DNA from: Gemmatimonadota bacterium
GTDB lineage: Bacteria; Gemmatimonadota; Gemmatimonadetes; Gemmatimonadales; GWC2-71-9
NCBI GenBank assembly: GCA_003221985.1
Contig: QHUQ01000217.1
Coordinates: 1-14,039 of the forward strand
Length of the DNA stretch: 14,039 nt
Direction of reading: 5' to 3'
Positions 1 through 7,256 of this stretch are shown piece by piece. Positions within the stretch are counted from its first letter, which is position 1; every line of letters begins with the position of its first letter. The notes under the pieces were generated by a model. The model was not told the DNA's origin, did no database searches, and worked only from the letters and a program-made list of their open reading frames with translations. The position numbers were made by a program, and so were the translations under genes.

Positions 1-690
1 GATTTCACGGTGCCCATTCCCAGCTGGGACATCATTGCCGATGCTTCCGGGTCCCTGGGGCGCACCGGCGACTGGCAGACGGCATGGTTCGAGTGGCGCG
101 TGTTCGGCGGTGACCGCGACAACGGGGACCATTTCGAGATCAACTATCAACGTCAGTTCGATGCGCCGCCCGACACGTTCGACATGTTCCGGGACGTTCG
201 TGTCCCGCCTGGGCGATACTGGTGGACGCGCTACGAGCTGCTGTATGAGATGTCTGCCGCGCACCCACTGAGCTTCGCGGCTTTGGTGAACTGGGGACCG
301 TTCTACGGAGGCCGCAGCGCCGACCTGGAGCTCGAGGGCACGTGGCGGGGCGGTGGCCATGCCAGCGTCGGCGTCAACCTGACGCGCACCGCGGCGCGCC
401 TCCCGGCGGGAGGCTTCACCGCGCTCCAAGCCTCGAGTCATCTGGAATACGACTTCAATCCCCGCTCGAGCCTGCTTGGGTTCGTCCAGTACACCAACGA
501 AGATCAGCGCGTCGATTTCAACATCCGCTTCCACTGGATTCCGGTGATCGGTGACGATGTGTTCGTAGTCTGGAACTCGGGTTACAGCACCAATCCGGCT
601 TCGCGGTATCGATTCCCTGCTACGTCTTCCCTCACGAGGCAACTGAACGGCGCTTTCGTCGTGAAAGTCGTCCACCGTCTCGCTCCATGA
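1..690 (+). CDS. C-terminal part of a DUF5916-like outer-membrane beta-barrel protein (5' end outside window)
   Basis: The frame is open from the first base, so the true start lies upstream; the GTG at position 10 is internal to the frame and not a credible start. The visible 229 residues alternate polar and aromatic residues as in beta-strands. They end in the pattern I associate with the DUF5916 C-terminus: a strand around 'FNIRFHWIPVIGDDVFVVWN', a loop, then a last strand 'GAFVVKVVHRL'. DUF5916 proteins usually carry a signal peptide and an N-terminal CBM9-like domain before the barrel; those parts would lie outside the window. The role is unknown in general, probably outer-membrane. The stop codon overlaps the start of the following transporter gene (ATGA at 687-690), so the two are probably co-transcribed. 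Family assignment is by recollection of the motif, not by a search. Confidence 0.75.
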   Translation, partial: DFTVPIPSWDIIADASGSLGRTGDWQTAWFEWRVFGGDRDNGDHFEINYQRQFDAPPDTFDMFRDVRVPPGRYWWTRYELLYEMSAAHPLSFAALVNWGPFYGGRSADLELEGTWRGGGHASVGVNLTRTAARLPAGGFTALQASSHLEYDFNPRSSLLGFVQYTNEDQRVDFNIRFHWIPVIGDDVFVVWNSGYSTNPASRYRFPATSSLTRQLNGAFVVKVVHRLAP

Positions 691-1646
691 GCGGCGGCAC
701 GCTCCGGGCGCTCCCGCCGGATGGACGGCTGTTACTGCTCACCCGCTTCATCCGGTTGTTCGCGTACGGGGCGTTGTCTGTCGTCCTGGTCCTGTACCTG
801 ACCGGCTTGGGAATCGGAACGCAGCAGATCGGTCTCCTGCTGACGCTGACGCTGGTCGGGGACACCGCTGTCTCATTCTGGCTCAGCACCCGCGCGGATC
901 GGATCGGGCGGCGGCGCATGCTCATTCTCGGAGCCGCGCTGATGGCAGCCGCCGGAATCGCGTTCGCGCTCACGCGCAACTTCCTCGCGCTCCTGGTCGC
1001 GGCCACGATCGGCGTCATCAGCCCCAGCGGCAATGAGGTCGGACCATTCCTTCCCATCGAGCAGGCCGCGCTCGCGCATGTCGTGCCAAGCGACCGCCGG
1101 CCCGGTGTGTTCGCGTGGTACACACTGACCGGCGCGTTCGCGACCGCGCTTGGCTCGCTTGCCGCCGGTGTATTATCCCGACCGCTCCATTACCGCGGCA
1201 TCGTCGTCCTGTACGCTGCACTCGGCATCGTCCTCGCCATCAGCTTTACGCGTCTGTCGACGGCCACGGAGCTACCGGCGCCCCAAACCCGCGCGTTGTT
1301 CGGCCTGAGCCGCTCCCGCAGTGTGGTGCTGCGGCTCGCGACCCTGTTCGCGCTCGATTCGTTCGCCGGCGGGTTCGTCGTGCAAAGCTTTGCCGCCTAC
1401 TGGTTCTATCTCCGGTTCGACGTGGATCCGGCAACGCTGGGCGCGATTTTTTTCGGGGCGAACGTGCTCGCGGGCATCTCCGCCCTGGTGGCTGCCCGAC
1501 TGGCCGCGCGTTTTGGCCTCATCCGCACGATGGTATTCACGCACCTGCCGTCGAACGTGCTGCTCATTCTCGTGCCGCTCATGGAACCATCGGAGCCGGG
1601 CTCGCGCCCCTGTTTGCCGGACTGCTGTTTGCACAGCCAAGCTTGA
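687..1646 (+). CDS. MFS transporter, 3' part frameshifted by an apparent internal deletion
   Basis: The ATG overlaps the upstream stop (ATGA), which suggests translational coupling. The protein shows successive hydrophobic helices typical of the major facilitator superfamily. The signature loop between helices 2 and 3 is at about residues 70-78 (ADRIGRRRM), and a second-half set of helices runs from about residue 215. After residue 299 (ATG at 1581) the in-frame sequence becomes non-hydrophobic (EPSEPGSRPCLPDCCLHSQA) and stops at 1646. A perfectly good MFS C-terminus continues in another frame (1583-1738). The two hydrophobic parts add to about 350 residues against roughly 400 usual for the family. 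About 50 codons, one or two transmembrane helices, therefore seem to be missing. The encoded 319-residue product is unlikely to be a working transporter unless the break is an assembly error. The substrate cannot be inferred. Confidence 0.8.
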   Translation: MSGGTLRALPPDGRLLLLTRFIRLFAYGALSVVLVLYLTGLGIGTQQIGLLLTLTLVGDTAVSFWLSTRADRIGRRRMLILGAALMAAAGIAFALTRNFLALLVAATIGVISPSGNEVGPFLPIEQAALAHVVPSDRRPGVFAWYTLTGAFATALGSLAAGVLSRPLHYRGIVVLYAALGIVLAISFTRLSTATELPAPQTRALFGLSRSRSVVLRLATLFALDSFAGGFVVQSFAAYWFYLRFDVDPATLGAIFFGANVLAGISALVAARLAARFGLIRTMVFTHLPSNVLLILVPLMEPSEPGSRPCLPDCCLHSQA

Positions 1647-1741
1647 TCAACGCGCCCTTCTTCATTGCCGGGACACTGAAGATCGTGTATGACCTGCTGC
1701 TGTATCGTGGGTTCGGCCAATCCAAGCCTAGTCCTTCTTGA
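1580..1741 (+). pseudogene. Out-of-frame C-terminal remnant of the MFS transporter
   Basis: In the frame offset from the upstream transporter, these codons read GTIGAGLAPLFAGLLFA, then a run with SLINAPFFIAGTLKIVYD, ending in a polar tail and a TGA at 1739-1741. This is a typical final membrane-helix region of an MFS protein and has no start codon or ribosome site of its own. It is best read as the separated 3' end of the gene starting at 687. Its last 14 bp overlap the end of the convergent DUF1259 gene. Confidence 0.75.
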
Positions 1742-2621
1742 TATTCATCTCATCCAGTGCGGCGCGGAGCCCACGGGCGAGTTTGAGCGCGTCCCCTTCG
1801 CCCCAGAAATGCATGAAGAGCAGCCGCGGTGTCTCGCTCAACATGTGGCTGTGCAAAGCGGTGATCACGATGCCGTTCGCACGCAGCGCGCGCAGCACCG
1901 GATTCACTTCGCTCGCAATCATGACGAAGTCGCCCGTGACCGCGGCCGTGCCGGCGCCGGTCGCCTGGAAATTGATGGCTGTCGCCACACCCATTGCCGG
2001 TGGCAATTCCATGCTGTCCAGCGTCACGCTGGTGGCGCGTGGGACACTCAACTGATAGACCCCGCCGTTGACTCTCCCGTGTGTCCCGATGGTCTGCGCA
2101 ATCTGGGTGGTATCCAGGCCGAGCGGTGGCGGCGCGGCCGACGCCGGCGCGGCAGCGGGGGGGGGCGGGGGGGGCGTCTGCGTACGCGCGAGCGCATCGT
2201 GCACCGCAGTCGCGAGGGCGACGGGCCGTCCCCGGCCGCCGATGTGGAGATACACGACGTGCGGCGACTCGCCGACCAGATGGTTATGCAGGGCCGTTTG
2301 CTCGATGCCCCCGCGTTGGAGTGCATCGACGACGGGACCCACCTCGGACGGCAGCAGGACGAGGTCGCCCATTAACATCGCCGTGCTGTCTCCCGTCTGT
2401 TTGAACGCCACCCATGAACCCAGCGCGAGCGCCGGCTTAACGACCACTTTTCCCACGGTGACATGAAGGTCACTGCGGGGAAATCCAATCCGGTAACTTT
2501 CGCCTTGCAGGTTGCCCGATCTGCCCAGGACCCGATCGAGTTGTTTCCAATCGATTGGCGTGGAAGGGGACGGCTGTTGAACTGTGACGGTACACACAAA
2601 CAAGAGGGAAACGGCGGTCAT
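1728..2621 (-). CDS. DUF1259 (LppY/LpqO-like) exported protein with two repeated domains
   Basis: The 297-residue protein has two copies of a domain of about 110-130 residues. Each copy ends in a matching motif, TALHNHLVGESP at residues 109-120 and TALHSHMLSETP at residues 254-265, followed by a histidine and a GxG. This is the pattern of DUF1259, found in mycobacterial LpqO/LppY lipoproteins; the biochemical function is unknown. The domains are joined by a proline/alanine-rich linker at about residues 150-168. I chose the ATG at 2621 because GGGAAGGA lies 6 nt upstream. A TTG at 2657 would add 12 residues including basic ones, giving a more classical signal-peptide n-region, so it is not excluded. 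The N-terminus is hydrophobic (LLFVCTVTV), suggesting export. The Cys there lacks a small residue at -1, so it is not a convincing lipobox. Export and envelope location are inferred. Confidence 0.8.
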   Translation of the reverse strand: MTAVSLLFVCTVTVQQPSPSTPIDWKQLDRVLGRSGNLQGESYRIGFPRSDLHVTVGKVVVKPALALGSWVAFKQTGDSTAMLMGDLVLLPSEVGPVVDALQRGGIEQTALHNHLVGESPHVVYLHIGGRGRPVALATAVHDALARTQTPPPPPPAAAPASAAPPPLGLDTTQIAQTIGTHGRVNGGVYQLSVPRATSVTLDSMELPPAMGVATAINFQATGAGTAAVTGDFVMIASEVNPVLRALRANGIVITALHSHMLSETPRLLFMHFWGEGDALKLARGLRAALDEMNIKKD

Positions 2622-2627
2622 GAGGTA

Positions 2628-2635
2628 TCCTTCCC
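2628..2635 (-). promoter_or_regulatory. Shine-Dalgarno supporting the ATG at 2621
   Basis: Read on the minus strand this is GGGAAGGA, ending 6 nt before the ATG at 2621. It is the main reason to prefer that start over the TTG at 2657, which has no such site. Confidence 0.6.
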
Positions 2636-2732
2636 GGGGTTTGTGTAGTCTGAACAATGCAGAGAACTTGTACGTTCAAGCATCAAGCTTGGGTCCAGGC
2701 AACTTGTCGGCCACTGGGGGTAATCCTAGGAC

Positions 2733-5700
2733 ATGAAGACCATCATTCGCGTCACGCTGTTACTCGGCTCGCTGAGTTTCCTCGCACCCCGAGCACAGGG
2801 GCAGTACTTCGGCCGGAACCCTGTTCAATATGAGAACTTCCACTTCAAAGTCCTGAAGACCCAGCATTTCGACGTCTACTTCTATGATAAGGAAGCGCCG
2901 GCGGCGGCCGAAGCCGCGCGCATGGCCGAGCGCTGGTATGCCAGGATCTCGACCGTGCTGCGGCACCAGCTCAGCGGCCGCCAACCGCTGATCCTCTACT
3001 CCGATCACCCGGATTTCGAGCAGACGAACGTGCTCGGCGAGCAGCCGGGCGAGGGCACGGGCGGCGTCACCGAGAGCCTGAAGCGCCGCATCATCCTGCC
3101 GATGGGGGCGTCGCTGGCCGAAACGGATCACGTGATCGGCCACGAGCTGACACACGCGTTCCAATACGACATCACGGGCGTCGGCCGCGGATCGATGGCC
3201 GGCGGCCTGAATCGCGTACCGCTCTGGTTCATCGAAGGCATGGCCGAATACATGTCGCTCGGCCCCGTCGATCCCAATACGACGATGTGGATGCGCGACG
3301 CGGTGCGCCGCGGCGAGCTCCCCAGGTTCCGGGACCTCGACAGTTACAAGTATTTCCCGTACCGGTGGGGCCAGTCGTTCTGGGCGTATCTGGGCGGCAC
3401 GTACGGTGACGACATCGTCGGCGCGCTGCTGCGCGCGGCCGGCCGGACGGGCAACGTCCAGGCGTCGCTCGAGACGATGACGCACCGGCCCGTCGATAGT
3501 CTCATTGCGGACTGGCATCGCGCGTTGACCGAGGCGGCACAGCCGGTGGCGGTGGCGACCGGTGTCACGCTCCCCGTCGATAAGGCGCACGTCCAGCAAC
3601 AGCGCCTGATGCCGGTGACGACGACGGGCGCGCGGCTGCTGGTGAGTCCCGGCAAGGAGCAGCACTACAACATCGCGCCGGCGTTGAGCCCCGACGGCCG
3701 TCGCATGGTCTACTTCTCGGACGTGGGACTGTTCTCCATCGACATGTACCTCGCCGACGCGGAGAACGGACACACGATCCGCAAGCTCGTGTCCGCGACG
3801 CGGGATCCACACCTCGAGAGCCTGCAGTTCATCAGCTCCGCCGGCGCCTGGAACGCCGACGGCAGCCGCTTCGTCTTCGGCGCCGTGGTGACCGGCAAGC
3901 CGGCGCTGCGCATCGTCAAGGGCGATAACGGCGACCTTGTGCAGGAGATCAAGTTCCCGACGCTGGGTGAGATCTTCAATCCGACGTGGTCGCCCGACGG
4001 CAGCAGGATCGCGTTCAGCGCTCAGGTCGGAGGGCTCACCGATCTCTTTTTGTATGACCTCGCCGGCGGGCAGCTGCAGCGCCTGACCGATGATTCCTAC
4101 GCCGATCTGCAGCCGGCGTGGTCACCGGACGGCTCGCAGATCGCGTTCGTGACCGATCGCTTCGGCACGTCGCTCGATTCACTGACGTACGGCGACTATC
4201 AGCTCGCCGTCATCAGCGCGCGTCCCGGCGGACAGATCACGCGGCTGCCACATCTGCCCAACGCCAAGCACATCAATCCGCAGTGGAGCTCGGACGGCAG
4301 GAGCCTCTACTTCCTCGCCGATCCCGGCGGGATCACCAACGTGTTCCGGATGTCGGTGGGCGACGGTGCCATCACACAGGTCACAAACGTGTTTAGCGGC
4401 GTCAGCGGGATTACGGCATTGAGCCCGGCGCTCAGCGTCGCGCAGCGAGCGCCACGCGCGGTGTTCAGCGTGTACACCGGCGGCGGCTACGCCATCCAGG
4501 CGCTCGACGATCTCGCGACGCTGGCGGGCGGCCCGGTGACGGCTCTGCCCCCATCGGCATCGGTACTGCCACCGACCGACCGCTCGGGCGTCGGCGCCGG
4601 CATCGCGACGGCGATCAAAGACGCCAACGCGGGACTCCCCGACGCGGGCACGGTGGCGCTCAGCAGCGCCGTGAAGGCATACCACCCCAAGCTCTCGCTC
4701 GATTTCATCGCCCAACCGAGTCTCGCGATCGCGGCCGATCGCTTCGGGACGTACGTCGGCGGTGGGATCACGCTGTACTGGAGCGACATGCTCGGCGACC
4801 ACAACCTCGTGACGATGGCCCAGCTCAACGGCCGGGTCCAGGATTTCGCCGCGCTGCTCGCCTACGGCAATCGCAAGTCGCGCCTGAACTGGACTGTCGG
4901 AGTGCAGCAGATCCCCTACATTCTCGGCGGCTACGCGCTGTTCCGCGATCCGACCAATCCCAGCATCATCGTCGAGGAGATCGAGCGGTTCAAGCAGACC
5001 AATCGGGAGGTCAGCGGCATCGTCGCGTATCCGTTCAACCGGTCACTACGCGTGGAGGCGTCCGCCGGCGCACAACAAATCTCCTTTGACGACGAGCTGA
5101 AGAAGCGGGGCTTCAACCCGGATAACTCACTCGCATACGATTCGACGATCCACCTGCCGGTTCCGGGAAGTCTCACGTTGGCAACCGGAAGCGCGGCCCT
5201 GGTGCATGACAATTCGTACTTTGGGGCCACCAGCCCGATTCTCGGCGACCGCTGGCGGTTGGAGGTCGATCCGACGTTCGGGACCCTGAGATTCTTCACA
5301 CTGCTCGGGGATTATCGGAAGTACGTCATGCCGTTCCGGCCATTCACGCTCGCGGGCCGCGTCCTGCACGTGGGCCGCTACGGCCGCGACGCGGAAGACA
5401 ACCGCATGTACCCGTTGTTCATCGGGTACCCGAGCCTCGTCCGCGGCTACGATTACGGCAGCTTCAACGCCAGCGAGTGCGGCAACGGTTCTGCAACAAC
5501 GTGTCCTGTGTTCGATCAGCTGGTGGGAAGCAAGATCCTCGTCGGCAGCATCGAGCTCCGGTTCCCACCGTTCGGATTGCTCGGCGCCGGTGGTGGCTAC
5601 TACGGCATCCTGCCCATCGAGGCCGGAATCTTCTACGACGCGGGTGTGGCGTGGACCCAGGCGGAAAACGCGCAGCTATTCGGAGGAACGCGCAAGCTCG

Positions 5701-5831
5701 TGCGCAGCACCGGCGTCTCGTTCCGGCTCAACCTGCTCGGCTATGCGATCGGTCAGATGGACGTCGTGCATCCATTCGACCGGCCGCAGAAGAATTGGAT
5801 GGTGCGGTTCAGTTTGACAGAAGGGTTCTAG
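2733..5831 (+). CDS. Secreted zinc-peptidase / PD40 beta-propeller / Omp85-like barrel fusion protein
   Basis: The 1032-residue protein begins with a Sec signal peptide (about residues 1-23, ending PRAQG before QYFG). Residues about 30-270 resemble a peptidase-MA/gluzincin domain. HELTH at 137-141 is an HExxH zinc site, and WFIEGMAEY at 165-173 supplies a plausible third ligand, Glu168. Residues about 300-600 hold TolB-like PD40 propeller strands: ALSPDG at 317, TWSPDG at 418, AWSPDG at 462, QWSSDG at 517. Residues from about 650 to the end look like a beta-barrel. It has a VRGY motif at 903-906, the hallmark of Omp85-type barrels, and ends in a C-terminal Phe. The start is preceded only by a weak ribosome site. 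The likely role is surface or periplasmic proteolysis or binding anchored in the outer membrane; the substrate is unknown. The gene stands alone between two minus-strand units. Domain calls are by motif. Confidence 0.85.
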   Translation: MKTIIRVTLLLGSLSFLAPRAQGQYFGRNPVQYENFHFKVLKTQHFDVYFYDKEAPAAAEAARMAERWYARISTVLRHQLSGRQPLILYSDHPDFEQTNVLGEQPGEGTGGVTESLKRRIILPMGASLAETDHVIGHELTHAFQYDITGVGRGSMAGGLNRVPLWFIEGMAEYMSLGPVDPNTTMWMRDAVRRGELPRFRDLDSYKYFPYRWGQSFWAYLGGTYGDDIVGALLRAAGRTGNVQASLETMTHRPVDSLIADWHRALTEAAQPVAVATGVTLPVDKAHVQQQRLMPVTTTGARLLVSPGKEQHYNIAPALSPDGRRMVYFSDVGLFSIDMYLADAENGHTIRKLVSATRDPHLESLQFISSAGAWNADGSRFVFGAVVTGKPALRIVKGDNGDLVQEIKFPTLGEIFNPTWSPDGSRIAFSAQVGGLTDLFLYDLAGGQLQRLTDDSYADLQPAWSPDGSQIAFVTDRFGTSLDSLTYGDYQLAVISARPGGQITRLPHLPNAKHINPQWSSDGRSLYFLADPGGITNVFRMSVGDGAITQVTNVFSGVSGITALSPALSVAQRAPRAVFSVYTGGGYAIQALDDLATLAGGPVTALPPSASVLPPTDRSGVGAGIATAIKDANAGLPDAGTVALSSAVKAYHPKLSLDFIAQPSLAIAADRFGTYVGGGITLYWSDMLGDHNLVTMAQLNGRVQDFAALLAYGNRKSRLNWTVGVQQIPYILGGYALFRDPTNPSIIVEEIERFKQTNREVSGIVAYPFNRSLRVEASAGAQQISFDDELKKRGFNPDNSLAYDSTIHLPVPGSLTLATGSAALVHDNSYFGATSPILGDRWRLEVDPTFGTLRFFTLLGDYRKYVMPFRPFTLAGRVLHVGRYGRDAEDNRMYPLFIGYPSLVRGYDYGSFNASECGNGSATTCPVFDQLVGSKILVGSIELRFPPFGLLGAGGGYYGILPIEAGIFYDAGVAWTQAENAQLFGGTRKLVRSTGVSFRLNLLGYAIGQMDVVHPFDRPQKNWMVRFSLTEGF

Positions 5832-5848
5832 ATTGTTCGCAGTGTGAT

Positions 5849-5876
5849 GTAGGGGCGCAGCATGCTGCGCCCCTAC
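5849..5876. terminator. Perfect 28-bp palindrome, candidate bidirectional terminator / intergenic repeat
   Basis: The arm GTAGGGGCGCAGCA is followed directly by its exact reverse complement. Allowing one U-G wobble, the RNA stem extends to 5846-5879 (17 bp). It lies 17 bp after the stop of the peptidase fusion gene and 11 bp before the stop of the convergent cytochrome gene, so it could fold in both transcripts. There is no clear T-run, only GTCGTTTCC on the plus strand. It may therefore be a REP-like element rather than a classical rho-independent terminator. Confidence 0.6.
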
Positions 5877-5887
5877 GTCGTTTCCGG

Positions 5888-7231
5888 CTAGCGCACAGGC
5901 AATCCGCTGGGTACCGAGGCCGGCACAAGCCCCGAGAGGTCGCGGGCCGCCGGGTCGGTGAGCGACTTGAGGAATGCGACGAGCTCGCGCTGCTCCGTCT
6001 CCGTCAACTGCAACGGCGTCCGCAGCTGGAAGTCGAGCGTGGCGAGGATGGTGTCGATCGTCGCCCGGTCGCCGTGATAGCTGCTCTGCACTGCCGCCGG
6101 GAGCGTGGCGGGGTTGAACTCGCGCAATGACTTCGGCACGTCGCTATAGTGCGCGACCACCGTCTCGAGCGTCGGGAGGGTGCCGTCGTGAAAGTACGGC
6201 GCCGTCAGCTCGACATTCCGCAGCGGCGGCACGCGGAACGCGAACTCGTAGAATTGATTGTTCTGGAGCTCACCGCGGCCGAGGTCGAGCGGCGCACCCC
6301 GCCCCACGCCGGGGCCGAGCTGCGGAGCTCCACTGTTGGAGAAGGATTGCCCGCCAAGGAAAGGTCCGTTGTGGCAGCTCGCGCAACGCGCCCGAGTGAA
6401 GAACAGGAGCGCGCCGCGTTTCTCCTCGATGCTGAGAGCGTTGTCCTCGTGACGCAGGTAATGGTCGAAGCGGGAATCGGTTTTCATTAACGCGGCCGTC
6501 TGAAAGGCGGCGATCGCCCTTGCGGCGTGGCTGAACGTGAGACTGTTCTGCGGCAGGCCGGGATAGGCTGCATGGAAGAGGGTGACGTACTCCGGGATGG
6601 CGAGCAGGCGCTGCATCACGGCCTGCCAGACTTGAGCCGGCTGGCTGTCGCTGATCTGCGCCAGCTCGTTGGGATTGCCGAGCACATCGACGTCGCCGGC
6701 ATCGCCGCGCATTTCCCTCCGGTTCAGCACCGGCATCATGGCCTGCGCGGTGATGACGTTCGGCAGATCTGGTGGCAGGGTCACCTCGGGCGGCGGCGGG
6801 CCAAAGCGGCTGAGCCGGCCGTCCCAGAAGACATAGGACAAGCCGATCGCGGTGTTGAGGAGCGACGGGGCGTTCCGCGGCACAAAGCTCCGGCCCGGAC
6901 CAAGCGTGCGGGCGGTCCCGGTTCCGGTGCCCCCCGTGCCGATCGCGAGCGGCAGACCGTCCGTCGCAGCCAGCGCCGGCTCGTGACACGTGGCGCACGC
7001 GATGTCGCGGTTGCCGCTCAGGACCTTGTCGAACATCAGCGCCCGCCCGAGCGCGACGAGCGCCGGATCCTGCTGCGGGGACGCCCCAATCGGCGTCACC
7101 CCCCACGGGCCGATGCTGCGCCGCAGCTGCGCATCGAGTGATTCCGGGAAACTCGTCGTCGGCGGCGTTTCGTCGCACGCCGCCGCCAGCAGCAGCGCCG
7201 CGACACATAACGGTCTGACGTAAAAAGTCAT
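5888..7231 (-). CDS. Di-heme cytochrome c peroxidase / MauG-family lipoprotein
   Basis: The 447-residue protein has two CxxCH haem c sites, CATCH at residues 79-83 and CASCH at 283-287. It also has family landmarks such as NAPSLLNTA at 120-128 and a late PYFHDGTLPTLETVVAHY stretch. Bacterial di-heme peroxidases reduce hydrogen peroxide in the periplasm with electrons from small cytochromes or cupredoxins; MauG relatives instead oxidise protein side chains. The N-terminus has a basic residue, a hydrophobic stretch and LAAAC with Cys19, a good lipobox, so the mature protein is probably lipid-anchored. A strong AGGAGG lies 6 nt before the ATG. It is the second gene of a minus-strand pair, 25 bp after the outer-membrane protein gene, so co-expression is likely. 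At about 450 residues it is longer than classical CcpA enzymes (about 330) and closer to the MauG-like environmental group. Peroxidase versus MauG-like chemistry cannot be decided here. Confidence 0.9.
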   Translation of the reverse strand: MTFYVRPLCVAALLLAAACDETPPTTSFPESLDAQLRRSIGPWGVTPIGASPQQDPALVALGRALMFDKVLSGNRDIACATCHEPALAATDGLPLAIGTGGTGTGTARTLGPGRSFVPRNAPSLLNTAIGLSYVFWDGRLSRFGPPPPEVTLPPDLPNVITAQAMMPVLNRREMRGDAGDVDVLGNPNELAQISDSQPAQVWQAVMQRLLAIPEYVTLFHAAYPGLPQNSLTFSHAARAIAAFQTAALMKTDSRFDHYLRHEDNALSIEEKRGALLFFTRARCASCHNGPFLGGQSFSNSGAPQLGPGVGRGAPLDLGRGELQNNQFYEFAFRVPPLRNVELTAPYFHDGTLPTLETVVAHYSDVPKSLREFNPATLPAAVQSSYHGDRATIDTILATLDFQLRTPLQLTETEQRELVAFLKSLTDPAARDLSGLVPASVPSGLPVR

Positions 7232-7256
7232 GATGCACCTCCTCGCCGGGGGGAGC

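Noticed and set aside
10..690. GTG at position 10 as the true start of the first gene
   Set aside because: The frame is open to the window edge and the protein begins mid-barrel without a signal peptide, so the gene is cut by the window.
2622..2657. TTG start at 2657 for the DUF1259 gene
   Set aside because: No ribosome site precedes it, while GGGAAGGA lies at ideal spacing before the ATG at 2621. It is kept as a possible alternative because it would add basic residues to the signal peptide.
2760..3812. A 350-codon minus-strand open frame opposite the peptidase fusion gene
   Set aside because: The plus-strand frame carries a signal peptide, HExxH and PD40 motifs; the antisense product shows only His/Arg/Val-rich composition typical of shadows in GC-rich DNA.
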